A stretch of 64,000 bases of DNA from Eutypella sp. D-1 (lineage: Eukaryota; Ascomycota; Sordariomycetes; Xylariales; Diatrypaceae). The position numbers and the translations under genes are program-made. This document shows, piece after piece, positions 1 through 11,743 of this stretch. The stretch covers positions 1,116,001 through 1,180,000 of the forward strand of contig JAJTTP010000015.1 of assembly GCA_023313575.1 (NCBI GenBank). Direction: 5' to 3'. Below the pieces are notes generated by a model. The model made no database searches. It was not told the DNA's origin and saw nothing but the letters and a program-made list of their open reading frames with translations. How positions within the stretch are numbered: position 1 is the first letter of the stretch; every line of letters begins with the position of its first letter.

Positions 1-390
1 TGATACATGACAGGCTTGTCTTCTACCGTGTTTCTATATAAGTAGGTGTAGGCAAAGGATCTTCATCAGCAGAGAACCAATCCCCATGGTGAACCCCTTC
101 GATTGCCATGGTAGGCTTGATAGGTTACTAACAAGCTACCGAAGTAAAGAAAGGAGGAAACACATGTCACTATTGATTCGCATTCAACGCTCAGGATAGA
201 CACGAGCCCATTGAGGTTCCTGGACAGTGGCGACAATTCTCAGCAAACATGTATGATCAGGTACATATATAAACAAATTTGTTACATCGTCATCTCATAA
301 GGAGGCCCATAGCACATATCCAATGCGTTTCACTCCTATGCGATCGCTAATTCGACGGAAGGGGTATCCAAATGCATCATCATAGCCACT
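1..390. other. 3' flank, no gene seen
   Basis: Short stretch downstream of the minus-strand glycosyltransferase-like gene, which ends at 391. I see no convincing coding sequence, repeat or RNA gene here. It probably holds the 3' UTR and terminator of that gene. Confidence 0.5.
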
Positions 391-2383
391 CTACACGTCC
401 CGGAAAAGCTCCTGTTCATATTCAGTAGGACACAATTCATCCCAACCCAGCGCGGTACCCTCGCTCGTCCAGATCCCGCCGGCGACATCGAGGGCCGGGT
501 CCCTCTTGAAATCCTCCCACGTCTCCTTCCTCGGCACGTCCTTGAGCAGCTCCTTAAGGTCGTCCAACATACCCCTGGCGTGCTTCTGGTACCAGATCGC
601 GGGCCAGTCCCACTCGCGGTGCTCTTTTGGTCCATTCATGTGGCGGAAGACTGGGATCCGTTCGAGGCACAAGTGTGTGTAGAGCTGTCGCGTCGTCCAA
701 GGCGATATTCCCTCACCCGGCGACGCACCGCGCGGCTCGACCGGCAGCGACGACCGCAGAATGTCTTCGGGAAGGGCAGCGGGCACCTTGGTAGGGCAGT
801 CGAATGCCATCCGGCCCGTCACCTGCTCTTCTCCCGTCCTCTGACCGTCGTAGGTTATCCACTGCGCATCCCACTCCGAGTTGATAGTCTGGTGGCCGAA
901 GTCACTCCAGAAGTCAAGGTAGATCCCGAACTCGTATGGGTTGCCCTGACTCAGGTCGGGGGCGAACTCCTCGTGCGTGAAGCTGGGCTTCAGGGCGTCG
1001 TCGACGAATGTGCCGTAAATCGTGCCCGTGTGCGCCTTCGTTCCCGGCGGCGCGTACTTCAGCCGCAGCTTCTCCCTCGCCCACTCTTGTCTCCCGTACA
1101 TGTTTGCGAAGATGCTCTGGTCCGAGCCGTGGTAGACGTTGAGGGTGTAGTGCGATCCGTCGTCTAGGGGATCTTCCGCTGGGTACCCCTCGATCTGCTT
1201 CCAGGCCTCCGCGAACATCCTCCGCATTGGGCCAATAGGCCCGAGTATGTACCCAGAGTTGAGATAGCGCTGCCGGGTTGAATGCCACTGATTCCGCCCT
1301 ATGACGGTGTCCGTGTTCGCCCCATACAGGTCCTCGGGCAGCGGGGACTCCGGAATTGCGTAGCAAGCGACTGAGTGCTGTATGTTAGGCGCGCATCTCT
1401 TACCAGAGCCGAACATAATAATCTGGTGGATTCCCTCGCCGACTGTGGCGTCGTACCCGGCGAAGTCCTCCATCCTTTTCTGGGCAGCATCCCGCGTCTC
1501 GTAGTAGCGATCCAGCATCACCGATCTAGGCAGCTGCATGTGTATATCGTAGGCATCCATCATCAAGAGGAGCTCGTCGTCCTGCGCAGAGCCCAGCGTG
1601 TTCATGTATTCGAGAACAGTAGACACCTTAGCAAGATGGCTCCCGCCACCGAGCAAACCCGGGTCGTCGAATGTCTGGTTCCATGCCAGAATAGACGGGT
1701 TCGGGTATCCCAATAGGGAGAGACCTTGTAAAAATTAGGATCAAATTGTTCACCTCTAATTCATTTAACCTTTTCTCCCACCCCCATCCACTTGTTACCC
1801 TAGCTGATACTAGGACAGGGCGCCTCGAGGGCCGGATAATGGTCAAGCGAGCTACAAATAAGGAACAGGGGGTACCTCAAAAGGCAGAGATATCTTCACT
1901 TACCCAAGACGAGTTTGCAGAGATTCACATCAGTATTAGACGCTGGTATGACGATGTGAAGCTTTGAGGTGTTGTGCCTCAGCGGTGGCGACGATATGCT
2001 CTTCACCTCTGAAGGTACCGATTCTTGACCAAGCCTCACTAAGTCGGGAAGGCTCGACACCCGTATATTCTGGTTTCTGCATGTTAGCAGCCTTCGTAGC
2101 GTGGATTGTAGACACATGACGGAGTGAGCATAACAGCTCCATCATACTCAAAATGGTATGAGCTGGTTGGGAACGGCAGACATCATCCTCAGGGGCGCCC
2201 GTTTTCACATACCATCCAGCATCCGATGAATATTATGTTGAGAGTAATGAGCAAACTTATTCCTATGGCCTTGTACCGTCTCGGAATAGCATTGCATGAA
2301 CGAGTGACAGTAGACGGACACCATCGCTCTGCCAAACCCCCGCCTTCCCCCGACAACAATGCCGGTTTATCTTGCGAGATCAT
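391..2383 (-). CDS. membrane-anchored glycosyltransferase-like protein
   Basis: Three-exon model on the minus strand: 2213..2383, 1904..2069 and 391..1724, 556 residues, with GTATGT and GTAAGT donors and phases that close. The start is the ATG at 2383. Residues about 40-56 form one hydrophobic segment after a basic stretch, suggesting a type II Golgi/ER membrane protein. The luminal part begins with HIVIPASNTDVNLCKLVLG and carries MMDAYD, a DxD-like motif at D169/D172 that would bind a metal/nucleotide-sugar. This layout resembles fungal glycosyltransferase-like proteins related to the GT part of procollagen galactosyl/glucosyltransferases. The donor and acceptor sugars cannot be read from the sequence. 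The acceptor site of exon 2 is the least certain boundary. Family assignment rests on motif recognition only. Confidence 0.72.
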
Positions 2384-5300
2384 GTCAAGGTGGGCCAACA
2401 CACCAGGATAGAAGAAAGATAAGAAAAAAAGGAGCGTACGAAGGTCTGTTCACGAGAAAAACCACAATCACGAAGAAAAAAACGAGGACTCAGTATGGAC
2501 CACATCTAGCCCAAGTATTACTTCTAGCGCGAGAGGCGAAGGGAATATGTACACATTATAAAGGTGCACCGCAACTCTTGTACCCAGCGGTAGCTACTCA
2601 GCGGAGCCGCGCCTCTTACTTTTCGATGTCCACATCTCCATCCTTAGCAGTCGAAGGATCCTACACGATCAATAGGTTATTTTCGTGACTGGCGTACAAT
2701 TGTGGCTAGGCCGGGAGGCTCGTGAAGGGCGCCGAGCAGTAAGCCAGTTGGTGGCCGTTATTTTGTGTGCCGCTCTTCCGTAGCCAGCCCACCATGTAGC
2801 CGGAGTCTTGGCCATTTCAAAGGCAGCCCACTCGACAATCAGGGTCGCCGTATAACCGAGAAGCTCAAAGGTCCTTCTTCTTAGTCAGAGACGTTGTCGC
2901 CTCGACCCTTGGCGGCCCACTTGCCTGTTGATGTCATTTGGGTTATTGTCCTTCTGCTGCCGGGTTGGTACATCGTGGCGCGTCAAGTGAGTCGAAATTT
3001 ACACCCATCCTATGTTCCACGTGCGCAAAGTCTAGTTCCGGTATAAAAGACCAGTGCCGCGCATCTATAAACCGTCTCGTGACTGATAGGATAGTTATCT
3101 CCTTGTCATACAAGCGTGCGGCTTGACTTACCCTGTATTGTCCACTGCACCCGATCCATGCTCTGTCTAGTCCTCCTGTACTACATATTTCGTCTCAATA
3201 TATTCTGCCATGCCTTGTCTCAGACTCCCAGGTAGGTGTTTCGCGCTCCTTTATGCCTTTCATGGACTGCTTATGGAAGCGCGCCTCGCTACGATGTCTC
3301 ATCATTGCAACCTTGCGTTTGCGTTATTGGAACAACTTGGCTGACACAGAATAAGCCAGTAATTCTTGGCATAAAAAGGATCAGAGTGATCACCAAGACA
3401 TATATCCCAATTCAACGTCCCAGAGCGCCGGTTATCCCTATGAGATGAGGCTTAGCTTGGGGTACAGGGGATGTTACATTCCTTTTACACTCTTGGCTCC
3501 CCATTTGGTGGGTTGGCATCTGCAGGGATCGGGCCGCTCGGTACTACTACGTACTTTCTTCATCTTCACTGGAATAATCCAGAATCTTGCGAACATTGTT
3601 ATACACTTAGCAATATTTCTCTGCTTCTCTAAAAATCACGGTAATCCTGTCGCCCCCACAAGGTCTTGTGGTCAGCTTCAATTGTAAGAAATCCTTCGGG
3701 ATCCTTCAGATTGGTCCGTTCGCGAGATTCTGGATCATGTGTCTTTAGCGCGACATGCATGTAGCAAGATGGTACTGGTCTGGCCTATCCTCTTCAAGGA
3801 TGTTCAGAATTGACTGTGTAACTACGTCCGTCGTAAGCTTATACAGCACCAATTTGTTGGCAAGACGTTGCGATAAAAGAAACACTAACTACCTAACGAG
3901 AGTACCACATTATTCAATGTTAGTAGGGAATCACCACCGTGTTCGGCGGAACCCAGAGGCTCAGTAGCGTTTTTAGTACAAGGAAAGTCTAGCCTACCTC
4001 GCCTGCCTCGCCTACCTTTGTATACATATAGGGCATCAGTCTTTACAAATAGGCCATTCGATGTCTTGGCACTGTTCCATTCAGATGGGCTTGAGCGGCT
4101 TGAACGGGCGGTCCGCTTCGTGGTAATCAATCAGTTCCGCTTTTTTGACATTGACAGGACCCTTTCTTTCAGCTTGCTAGCTAGCACTTGCTTAGAGAAT
4201 GCCACTATGGAATGGAGGACATCTCTTGTTTCCAATAAACCCCATGTTTGTTATACTGTTTGACTGTCTGGGACACGGCACTTGAGTAGATGGCGCTAAA
4301 AATAGGAATGTGCGACTAACGTGCTCCCCTATGCAATATGATTTGCAAGTGTCCAAGCCCTGGAGTTTTCGTATGCTATAGATGTTATTACGTATAGTTC
4401 AATTACAATTAGCCCCTTTTCCATCCTTTAGATATGGATGTAGAGGAAGATGCACTACATGGTGTTTCATATCTTGGCGACCAGTGTTTCGGGGAGAATG
4501 TATTAGCGAAGTTGATAGTGGACTGTACAACTTAGATTCTACAACATCATTACCACCACTAATTCAATCTCTTGGAATCAAAGTGCGATATAAGTTAGAA
4601 TGGGGTGTGGTACAATCACTAATTGGATCAGCCTTAACAACCGGTTTGCGCCGCTCTAGGCACAGCGATTCATGAACACTTACGATACAGTACCAGATTT
4701 CACTAATAGTGGCTCAAACTGCGGCACCTGCGCCGTGTGAAGATATAAGGCATCGCACTGACCGGTCTCGGTGTGGAGGGGCCGGGCGGTATGGGAAGTG
4801 ATCGTTCTCTACTAAAGTTATTGATTGAGAATCGAGACTCTAGACTATGATACATAATGGCCATGGGAAGCACATAGCCAATACTCTATTAGTTGCGACA
4901 CAAGGTAGAATTCGGCCGACATTCCATCAACTTGCGTAGCTACACTTTCATGTCATAGGATTTGGTACAGTGTGAGGGATAGAAGCTAGAGGTGACCATG
5001 AAGTAGTTGATAGGATGGATAGAGGCTGAATAGATATTGGACTCTGCCCTTTATTCGTATAGAAGTTTACATGGTAGTCTATCGTGGTCCGTAGATAGGG
5101 GTGAGGGTCGCTGCTAGCGCCCCGAGCCCCTTGTTACATGACACCTTGCGAACGGATTAAGGGGACATATCCTCTTTACATACGTCACTGCTAGAGTAGA
5201 ATGTCTGAGTATCAGGGTAGTCAGGGTTTCCAATTGAGCTTTGAGGGGCTAGAGAGGTAGTCATTGGAGGTGTCCAGGACGATCAGCCGCCTCAACGACA

Positions 5301-5399
5301 GAAATCTCCCCGATTATTGCTTGTCGCCCTCCATGGTTAATTCAATGGATGAGACCGCTTCAACGTCACAATCCTAGAATGCGACGATGCCATGGAAGT
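2384..5399. other. gene-poor stretch, nothing coherent
   Basis: Upstream region of the glycosyltransferase-like gene and beyond. Only short open frames without recognisable domains, codon bias or introns are present. I see no intact transposon or RNA gene. Part of the first few hundred bases should be the promoter of the gene at 391..2383. Confidence 0.5.
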
Positions 5400-5940
5400 A
5401 GGTATCGACCCAAACCCAGCCGGCGCAAGAGGAGATCCCACACGTGAGCGATGAATCGAGAGAACCAAACAATAGTCTCTATTGTGACATCCCAGTTAGC
5501 GGCAGACCAGTCTTAGCACCTCGAAAGCAGGCTCACTAACGAGAACGCAGTCAACGTTTCGCAATACATCGACGATGATCGTAGCCCAACGTCCGATGAC
5601 GGGACTCACGCGCATCGCCCGAAGGATAACGTTTCCAGCGACGACGTAAGCAGTTCGGTTCACCCAGGCCGCCGAGTCTGCACCGAAAAAAAGATAGCCA
5701 ACAAGACCAGCCCTGCGGTGGTCATCACACTCACCAGGATGGTGATAATCACGGCTCGATCCTCCAGTTAAGCAGTGAATGAAGTAACTCCGGATCATTT
5801 CCAACCGGGCTGGTTGACAGATGGGTTCCATCGCCCCTGGAACTACAGGAGAAGGTGGCTAGCCCGGGGTCTCGGTCAATAGCACATGCAGCCGGAGAAG
5901 TAAATGATTCATTTTCCTCTAAATCCATACGGTTCAAGAT
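5400..5940 (-). pseudogene. possible broken SAT4/PTH11-like membrane protein remnant
   Basis: On the minus strand a run of protein-like segments lies in different frames. They are a segment ending NDPELLHSLLNW, then after a one-base frame change EDRAVIITILVSVMTTAGLV (a membrane-type helix), then GRWATIIVDVL and nearby GLGRYLLPW in another frame. Together they recall the first helices of the fungal SAT4/rhodopsin-like family (N-terminal ligand-like segment, helix, DDWA-type motif, GLGRH-type motif). Stops and frame changes break them and no splice sites rescue the reading. I infer a decayed copy. The match is by eye and weak, and chance similarity of hydrophobic stretches cannot be excluded. 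Confidence 0.28.
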
Positions 5941-7679
5941 GGGGGCCGGCTGCGACCGTCTTTATGCTGGTGGTAGACGATCGCCCATACCAAGACTGTA
6001 GTTTACTCTAGATTCCCCCTTTCCCCTTGTACATGGGGGCCGGGTCCGGGCTAGCACCATCGCCCCTTCGTCCCATTGCAATGGGACTTAATAAGCCCAG
6101 CAGTGGCTTCTCGCTACCAATAGCCAGATATCTGCACTGGTTTCTCTGTCTGTTTTTAGGTAATGTTGGCACAATACCAGCTACTGATATCTCTTGAGGC
6201 CATTACACGAGAAAGAGAATGGCAGCGCTGGCAATGATTCACCTCTATGGGTGTAGTAAACTGAGTCCCTTCACTATCCTGTGGCATGAAATGTACTTCT
6301 CCAGTCAGTTGGTTGCGATATGCCAGACAAAGATTCGCCCCCAAACATCCCTCCAAGCCAACCAGAACTACCCTGGCAACAACAAATCCTGTTCCTTCTT
6401 TAAGAAGAGACTACACTGGGCTCTCGCCACCAAGGACATGGTGCGTGTGACGTTGTGCTGGGAAAGATCGCTTTGAGAATTCCACACCGAGGAAATTCCC
6501 TAGCAAGGGCCAAGAACAAGACTAGCTAGGGAGCAGAAAGCTTGTTTTCTTTCCGTCCCCATGCATGCACCGCTATAGTGGTACCGGGTTGTGAATATAA
6601 GCTAGCTGTGAATGCGACAGCTTCAGCCAATCACGTATGTGGATTGCTTGGACAAACATAGCTGTTGAACCCTAGAGGTGTATAGCCTTGATTTTAGTTG
6701 AATTCTTGACTGATTCGAGGATGGTTTAAGAGGACGGGTGTTCGCTTTCCCGCACAGAAGCATGACTCTACCAGATACCCTATGCCATAAACCCATTTCC
6801 AGACAACCAACCATACGTATTTCAAGTTAGTAACGTGCGGACATCGCAAGGATGAGCTCTAAACGTCTATTACTATACAAAAGGCTTGCGTTGTATATAC
6901 CTACTAATTAACATACCCTCACGCGGAATAACATGCAGTTAGGTAGTAGGCAAGGGATCTGGAAAGTTCTGATGTCCAGCCATCGCTCACGTATGATGGG
7001 AAAGGGTGACTTGAAGATCAGCGGCCACACATGTAATCACATATTTCTTTGGAAGCAACATCGGAATGGGAGTCGACTGGAACTCTGGGCAATCTGCATG
7101 AATCTTGTAATCGCAGCAGTATCGTTGGGACTCGGCGGCCTTGCGACGCGAAGGGTCGCATAGCTTCAAAGGCCATGGGCGCATGACCATTCTGCCTATG
7201 AGTCGCTGATGCACTATCGGAAACCTGGAAAACAGATGAAAGAGACTAATATAAGCTTTCGAAACCAGAGGTTGATTCAGACAGTCATATACGACGAGTC
7301 AGACTGAGAGCATTCCTCCAGCGACGTCAGTCCGCAAGTCTTGGGAACATTGGGTTACTATTTCGCGGTAGCTTCGATCTAGCAAATGTTAATCAACGGC
7401 GGAAGGAGAATATCCGGGGCGATCAACAGGGCCTCAAACCCCATGGGGTCGCGAATGAATCTACAAGGTTCTCGCCGTCCCGTCTTAGGGTGATAGCTGT
7501 CAGGTATAGCTCCTTCGTCCCCAGAACGAGTCAGGGACGGGGGCGGGCGCCAAACATCATATAACCCAGGCTTCGGGCCGCATCCCATCAGCCCGGATTC
7601 CTATTCACTTTTCCTTCTACTCACACGGATACGCACAGCATAGTCGTGAAGAAAAGAAGAAGAAGAAGAAAAGAGAAAG
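5941..7679. other. gene-poor stretch before small secreted gene
   Basis: No supported gene. The last 100 bases are purine-rich (GAAAAGAAGAAG-type) just before the ATG at 7680, as expected of a fungal 5' UTR. Confidence 0.5.
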
Positions 7680-8442
7680 ATGATGTACACCGCCCCCACA
7701 AAGGTCCTCGCTCTCTGCGGCGCCGCTGGCATGGCTTCAGCTGCCATCCTCATCAAAGCCAACGGTCTGGACCAAGATTTGTCGCTCTTCAACGCCCCAA
7801 TCGATGACAGTACGAACGCCATCGTGCTCAAGCAGACGGGGGACGCCATCCCAGACACTGTTTTCCTAGAGGGCTCCCAGTTGCGCTTCAGTAGGTTATT
7901 CCCGGCCGCTGCCCAAGTCCGGAGCCAGCAATCTCGGGGTCGAACCTACCTACTATCGCGGAGAGGGGGTGAAGACTCCCGCTTTCAAGATCAGTTTGCT
8001 AATGTTTCCGAACCTGGCAGACCTCGCCGCCGACAGCGCGAACAACCCGGACCCGCCGTCGTGGACAGGCTATATTCCGGCGCCGTACAGCAACTGGTCG
8101 CAGGTGTACACGCGGCCTGTGCTCGAGGGCCAGGACAACGGGCCCGGGTTAAGCATTAACAACGACAGCTTTCTGACCTGGAACGGCACCGACGACGGTA
8201 AGAACCCCTCACCCCCCCTTCCCTCTCTTCACAGCCTGGAGAACTCTTGGATCACTTTGCACTGCATCATCATCGTGGAGGAATGCAACGGATGGCAGCG
8301 GCTAACTGGTAGTGCTCGCGCAGGCTTCTTCGCTTGTCTTCTCGACGACGTGTTCACCCTCTTCTTCGGTGACGATCCTGAACCGAACAACCAGCCCGGT
8401 CAGCAGTGCCTAAACATCACCTTGAACGCTACCAATGTCTAA
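7680..8442 (+). CDS. small secreted protein, unknown function
   Basis: Three exons, 7680..7890, 8021..8197 and 8324..8442, encode 168 residues. The introns have GTAGGT and GTAAGA donors, and the first has a clear GCTAATG branch site. The N-terminus (basic/hydrophobic, then ASA at about residue 21) looks like a cleavable signal peptide. The mature protein is acidic, has several N-glycosylation sequons (NWS, NDS, NGT, NIT, NAT) and only two cysteines, FFAC and QQC, near the C-terminus, which could form one disulfide. The ending resembles small fungal secreted proteins of unknown function with a Phe-x-Ala-Cys segment. A role as an effector or wall protein is possible but unsupported. The first ATG was chosen; a second follows at once (7683). 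Confidence 0.72.
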
Positions 8443-9610
8443 GGATGTTTGCCGCGCGTACCCGCTATCAATAGGGGAAAAAAATTCTCGCCGGTGTGGT
8501 TGTATAAGGTGTGGTGGGTGTGCGTTTGTTGAAACATGATTCGCTCCACACTTACATACAAATGAGGACTTTCAACAAAATAGGGGTCTGTGTGTGTAGG
8601 TTCATTTGTGCATATTTTCATTCGTACCTACTTGGGAGGATAAAAATTTGTTGTGGTCTACTTAAACTCTACTGGGGAGAACTTAAAAAAGGGAATAATA
8701 ATAAAAACAACGTTATCATCTAACTTCACTAAGTACCTAGGCAGGGTTCCATATCGAAAATCTAGAGCATCACATGTGATGATATCTGGGTGGGTAAGTG
8801 GGTTGAGTGGGTTGAGTGGGGTCCCTCATAAGGCGGGCAAAATTCCATAGTGATCTGATATGATTATATAATACCCCACAGTTTAGAGGTGGAAATGGAC
8901 ACTAACCCAACTTGGCTCACCTTGGCTACAGAATAGTCGCAGATAGTCGCAAACGGAAAGGTGGGGGGAATGGGGGTTAGGGGCTACCCGGGTTGGAATG
9001 GGGGGGTTGTGCAGGTGGGATTTGCCCTAACCGTCCGCATTAACGATTTAACATTATTAAAATGGTGCCCAAAAATGCAAGCTTTTAAGGTACGTAGCAC
9101 ACCGGACAGGGTTTGGGAGGGGAGGGGAGCCCTTTGGGTGGTACCTTTTAGGGGTCGAACCATCCATAATCCATGTACAATCGAAGTTTCCAACCATTCA
9201 TTGTAACACATGTTGTTATTAATATCCTATTAACTACTCCCTATTATAAGTCATATGCTTTTGATGATTAGCGTTTACGTTTACAGTTACTTATTGCATA
9301 CTTAGGTAGGTACAACACTACAACACTTAACATTTAATATTTAATATTATACCATACTGCCCTCCGGTCCTATCGTACCACTTACATCAAACCCTTTTCC
9401 GAAGAAACCGAAAACTACATTACTTTAACTTCTGCAACGACCCCCCCCAAAAAGTACAAAAAGTATCTGCTAGGGAAGGAAAGAGGAAGGAAGGAAGGAA
9501 AGAGGTGTTCCAGGTGACTCGACCTTGGAAGTTTTCCGTTGCGCGCGCGAGTAGCAGACCAAAGTCAGACAGACAACAAATAAAAGAAGACAGACAACCT
9601 TGGAATAGCC
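8443..9610. other. intergenic, G-rich and AT-rich patches
   Basis: Separates two plus-strand genes. It holds short G-rich runs (8970-9150), a repeated GTGGGTTGAG unit near 8800-8820, an AT-rich patch at 9215-9350 and a C-run at 9441-9449. No open frame with a domain was seen. The final part, including a purine-rich tract at 9475-9505, is the likely promoter/5' UTR of the F-box gene. Confidence 0.5.
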
Positions 9611-10858
9611 ATGCGACCGGATAAATCCCAGTGCAACGGCGACGGCGCCGACCATCGCGACCTCTTCGCCTCCCTACCTGACGAGCTACTCTTACACATC
9701 TTCGAGGCTGTGGGCAGTAACTCGAAGCGCGACCTTTGTCATGTATCCCGTCTTAATAGGCGATACCACACACTGGCCGACTCGATCCTCTACAAAACCA
9801 TTCAGTTTAACACTCCCGAACACCACCTGACTTTCAGCCAGTCCCTCGGCCGTCGTCCTCGTCGCGGGTCCCTGATCATCGGCGCCCGGCTGGAGTACCC
9901 GGACTCTGAGTTGTCGCATCTGACTCTCGACGCCGATGTGCACGGATCGCACTATAAGCCCTCGCTTTTCGATGGCCTTTCCCGCACTATCTCGACCATG
10001 TCCAACCTGGAGATGCTCGATGTCTCCGTTCCCGATACTCTGCTGCGCGGCATCGGTACTCTGTTTAACGGTCCCTTCGATCTCGCTTGCCTCAAGTCTT
10101 GCACCCTCTTCTACCAGACCGACGGAGATGCCTACTGGGATATGCAGGAGAACATCCACATCTTCGCCCACCCCACTCTCGAATCCCTAGTCCTCCGTCG
10201 CGCCCGCCTCGACCATCGTGGTTTCGACTTCCTCGAGCGCCCCCACGGTACCTCGCTTAAGAAGCTGCACCTTGTGGAGTGCGACGTGAACGACGACGCC
10301 CTGTCCGACATTCTCGAGTTCCCCGAGGCCCTGCGCGAGTTCGTCATGACCTACCCCGTCACCGAACCCGAGCCCGAGCTCGAGGAGGCATCCGACGACA
10401 TCGGCGACTACGTGCACGCCCTGAAGTCTGCCCGCCATTCGCTCGAGCACATCACCTTGGATATGCCCTTCCTGTCCGGCCGCAAGGCCCTGCGCATGCG
10501 CGACTTCGCTGTCCTCCGCTCCCTGCGCCTCAACTGGGACTACCAGCTCTTCGGCCGCACCTCCAAGAAGCCGCGCATGCACTCCGTCGGCGTGCCCCCC
10601 GAACTCGAGACCCTCGAGTTCCTCAACGAGCTCGGCACCGACGACCAGGTCACTGAGCTGCTGAAGTACATGATCGAGACCCGCAGCATCGTCGCCGCCA
10701 AGCTCAAGACCATGATCGTCGTTGAGGACGAGGACCGCCCCGTCCCCGAAGACATCGTCAGCGCCTGTAAGGAGCACGGCCTGCAGCTCGACATTATCGG
10801 CCGCTTCGACGAAGACGAAGACGAAGACGAAGACAAAGACACGGAAGATGCGAACTAG
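9611..10858 (+). CDS. F-box protein with LRR-like repeats
   Basis: Single-exon gene of 415 residues. Residues about 20-60 (LFASLPDELLLHIFEAV...LCHVSRLNRRYHTLADSILYKTI) match the F-box, which binds Skp1 in SCF ubiquitin ligases. The rest is a series of irregular leucine-rich segments (LEMLDVS, LESLVLRRARL, LKKLHLVECDV, LEHITLDMPF, LRSLRLNW, LETLEFL) typical of substrate-recruiting F-box proteins in fungi. The C-terminus is an acidic (Asp-Glu)n tail encoded by a GAAGAC repeat at 10811-10836. GC-rich third positions support real coding. Substrate unknown. Confidence 0.88.
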   Translation: MRPDKSQCNGDGADHRDLFASLPDELLLHIFEAVGSNSKRDLCHVSRLNRRYHTLADSILYKTIQFNTPEHHLTFSQSLGRRPRRGSLIIGARLEYPDSELSHLTLDADVHGSHYKPSLFDGLSRTISTMSNLEMLDVSVPDTLLRGIGTLFNGPFDLACLKSCTLFYQTDGDAYWDMQENIHIFAHPTLESLVLRRARLDHRGFDFLERPHGTSLKKLHLVECDVNDDALSDILEFPEALREFVMTYPVTEPEPELEEASDDIGDYVHALKSARHSLEHITLDMPFLSGRKALRMRDFAVLRSLRLNWDYQLFGRTSKKPRMHSVGVPPELETLEFLNELGTDDQVTELLKYMIETRSIVAAKLKTMIVVEDEDRPVPEDIVSACKEHGLQLDIIGRFDEDEDEDEDKDTEDAN

Positions 10859-11743
10859 ATAGCGGCTGTTGTTTTATTTTGGAGAAAAGGCACGTCATGA
10901 CATACAAATGCGTTTCTTGATTTCTTTTCCTATTATATTGGTCGATACACACACGGTTACGGGATAAAGAAAGAGAAGAGACAAGATGATACAGGATTTA
11001 GACGCTACAGGATACATGGGAAATGTTTGGGTAGAGCGGGTTTAGACGTTTGGGAAATCAATCAAGGCTTTGGGGGGGTTTATAGATATTTGAGGTGTTA
11101 CACCTTTCCCAGGGGGGTTTTGCTTTTAACTCTTCTTTTCTTTTCTTCTCTCATTCTCCTTTCTGTCTTGGGGCATAGATAGAGCTTGGCGCATCTGGCG
11201 AAGTTAATCAACTGAAAGAGATGCTTGTTCTGAATCTCGGGATGGTCTATTGATGATGCACGCGGTTGAAATATTGGGGATGGGGACCTAGGTTTTCATT
11301 ACATCATTTGGTTTATGGGGAGGGTGGAATACAACGACATCATTTACGGAAGTTTAACGAAGCGCTGTTGGGTTTTACGTACCCGTGCGGACCACGTCGC
11401 AAACGGACGCCGGAATTCAGTCATCAGAGTCTCGAGTGGAAGACAGAGACATACATTTTCAGGATGGGTATCATTTATTGTTCATCTACGAAGACAATCT
11501 ACGATGCCTCATCGCCCCACCTTCTACTTTCTTGCTGCCGAGAATTTGCAACTCGTCACATGGACGTGCTTCAGTCTACGCACCTACAAGCATCAGCCCG
11601 AGAATCTGCGCGTGCCAACTTCAAACGCCAGAAACGACCGTGGACAGGTGCACAATCGTAAGCCCAGATCCAGACCTCCCTCCCATCCATCCCATCGCAT
11701 GCGCCCAGGAAAACGCAAACAAAGCAAGCGCACGATCGCTCGC
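10859..11743. other. intergenic between convergent genes
   Basis: Lies between the 3' ends of the F-box gene and the glutamic peptidase gene, which converge. T-rich stretches near 11115-11165 and 10920-10940 are suitable for 3' processing. Open frames here only overlap the peptidase 3' end antisense. Confidence 0.55.

Noticed and set aside
580..1167. 195-codon plus-strand open frame
   Set aside because: Antisense shadow of the glycosyltransferase-like gene; no domain, and the minus-strand frame carries the conserved motifs.
9140..9165. GGTTCGACCCC on the minus strand, resembling a tRNA B-box
   Set aside because: No matching A-box or acceptor stem at the right distance, so not a tRNA gene.
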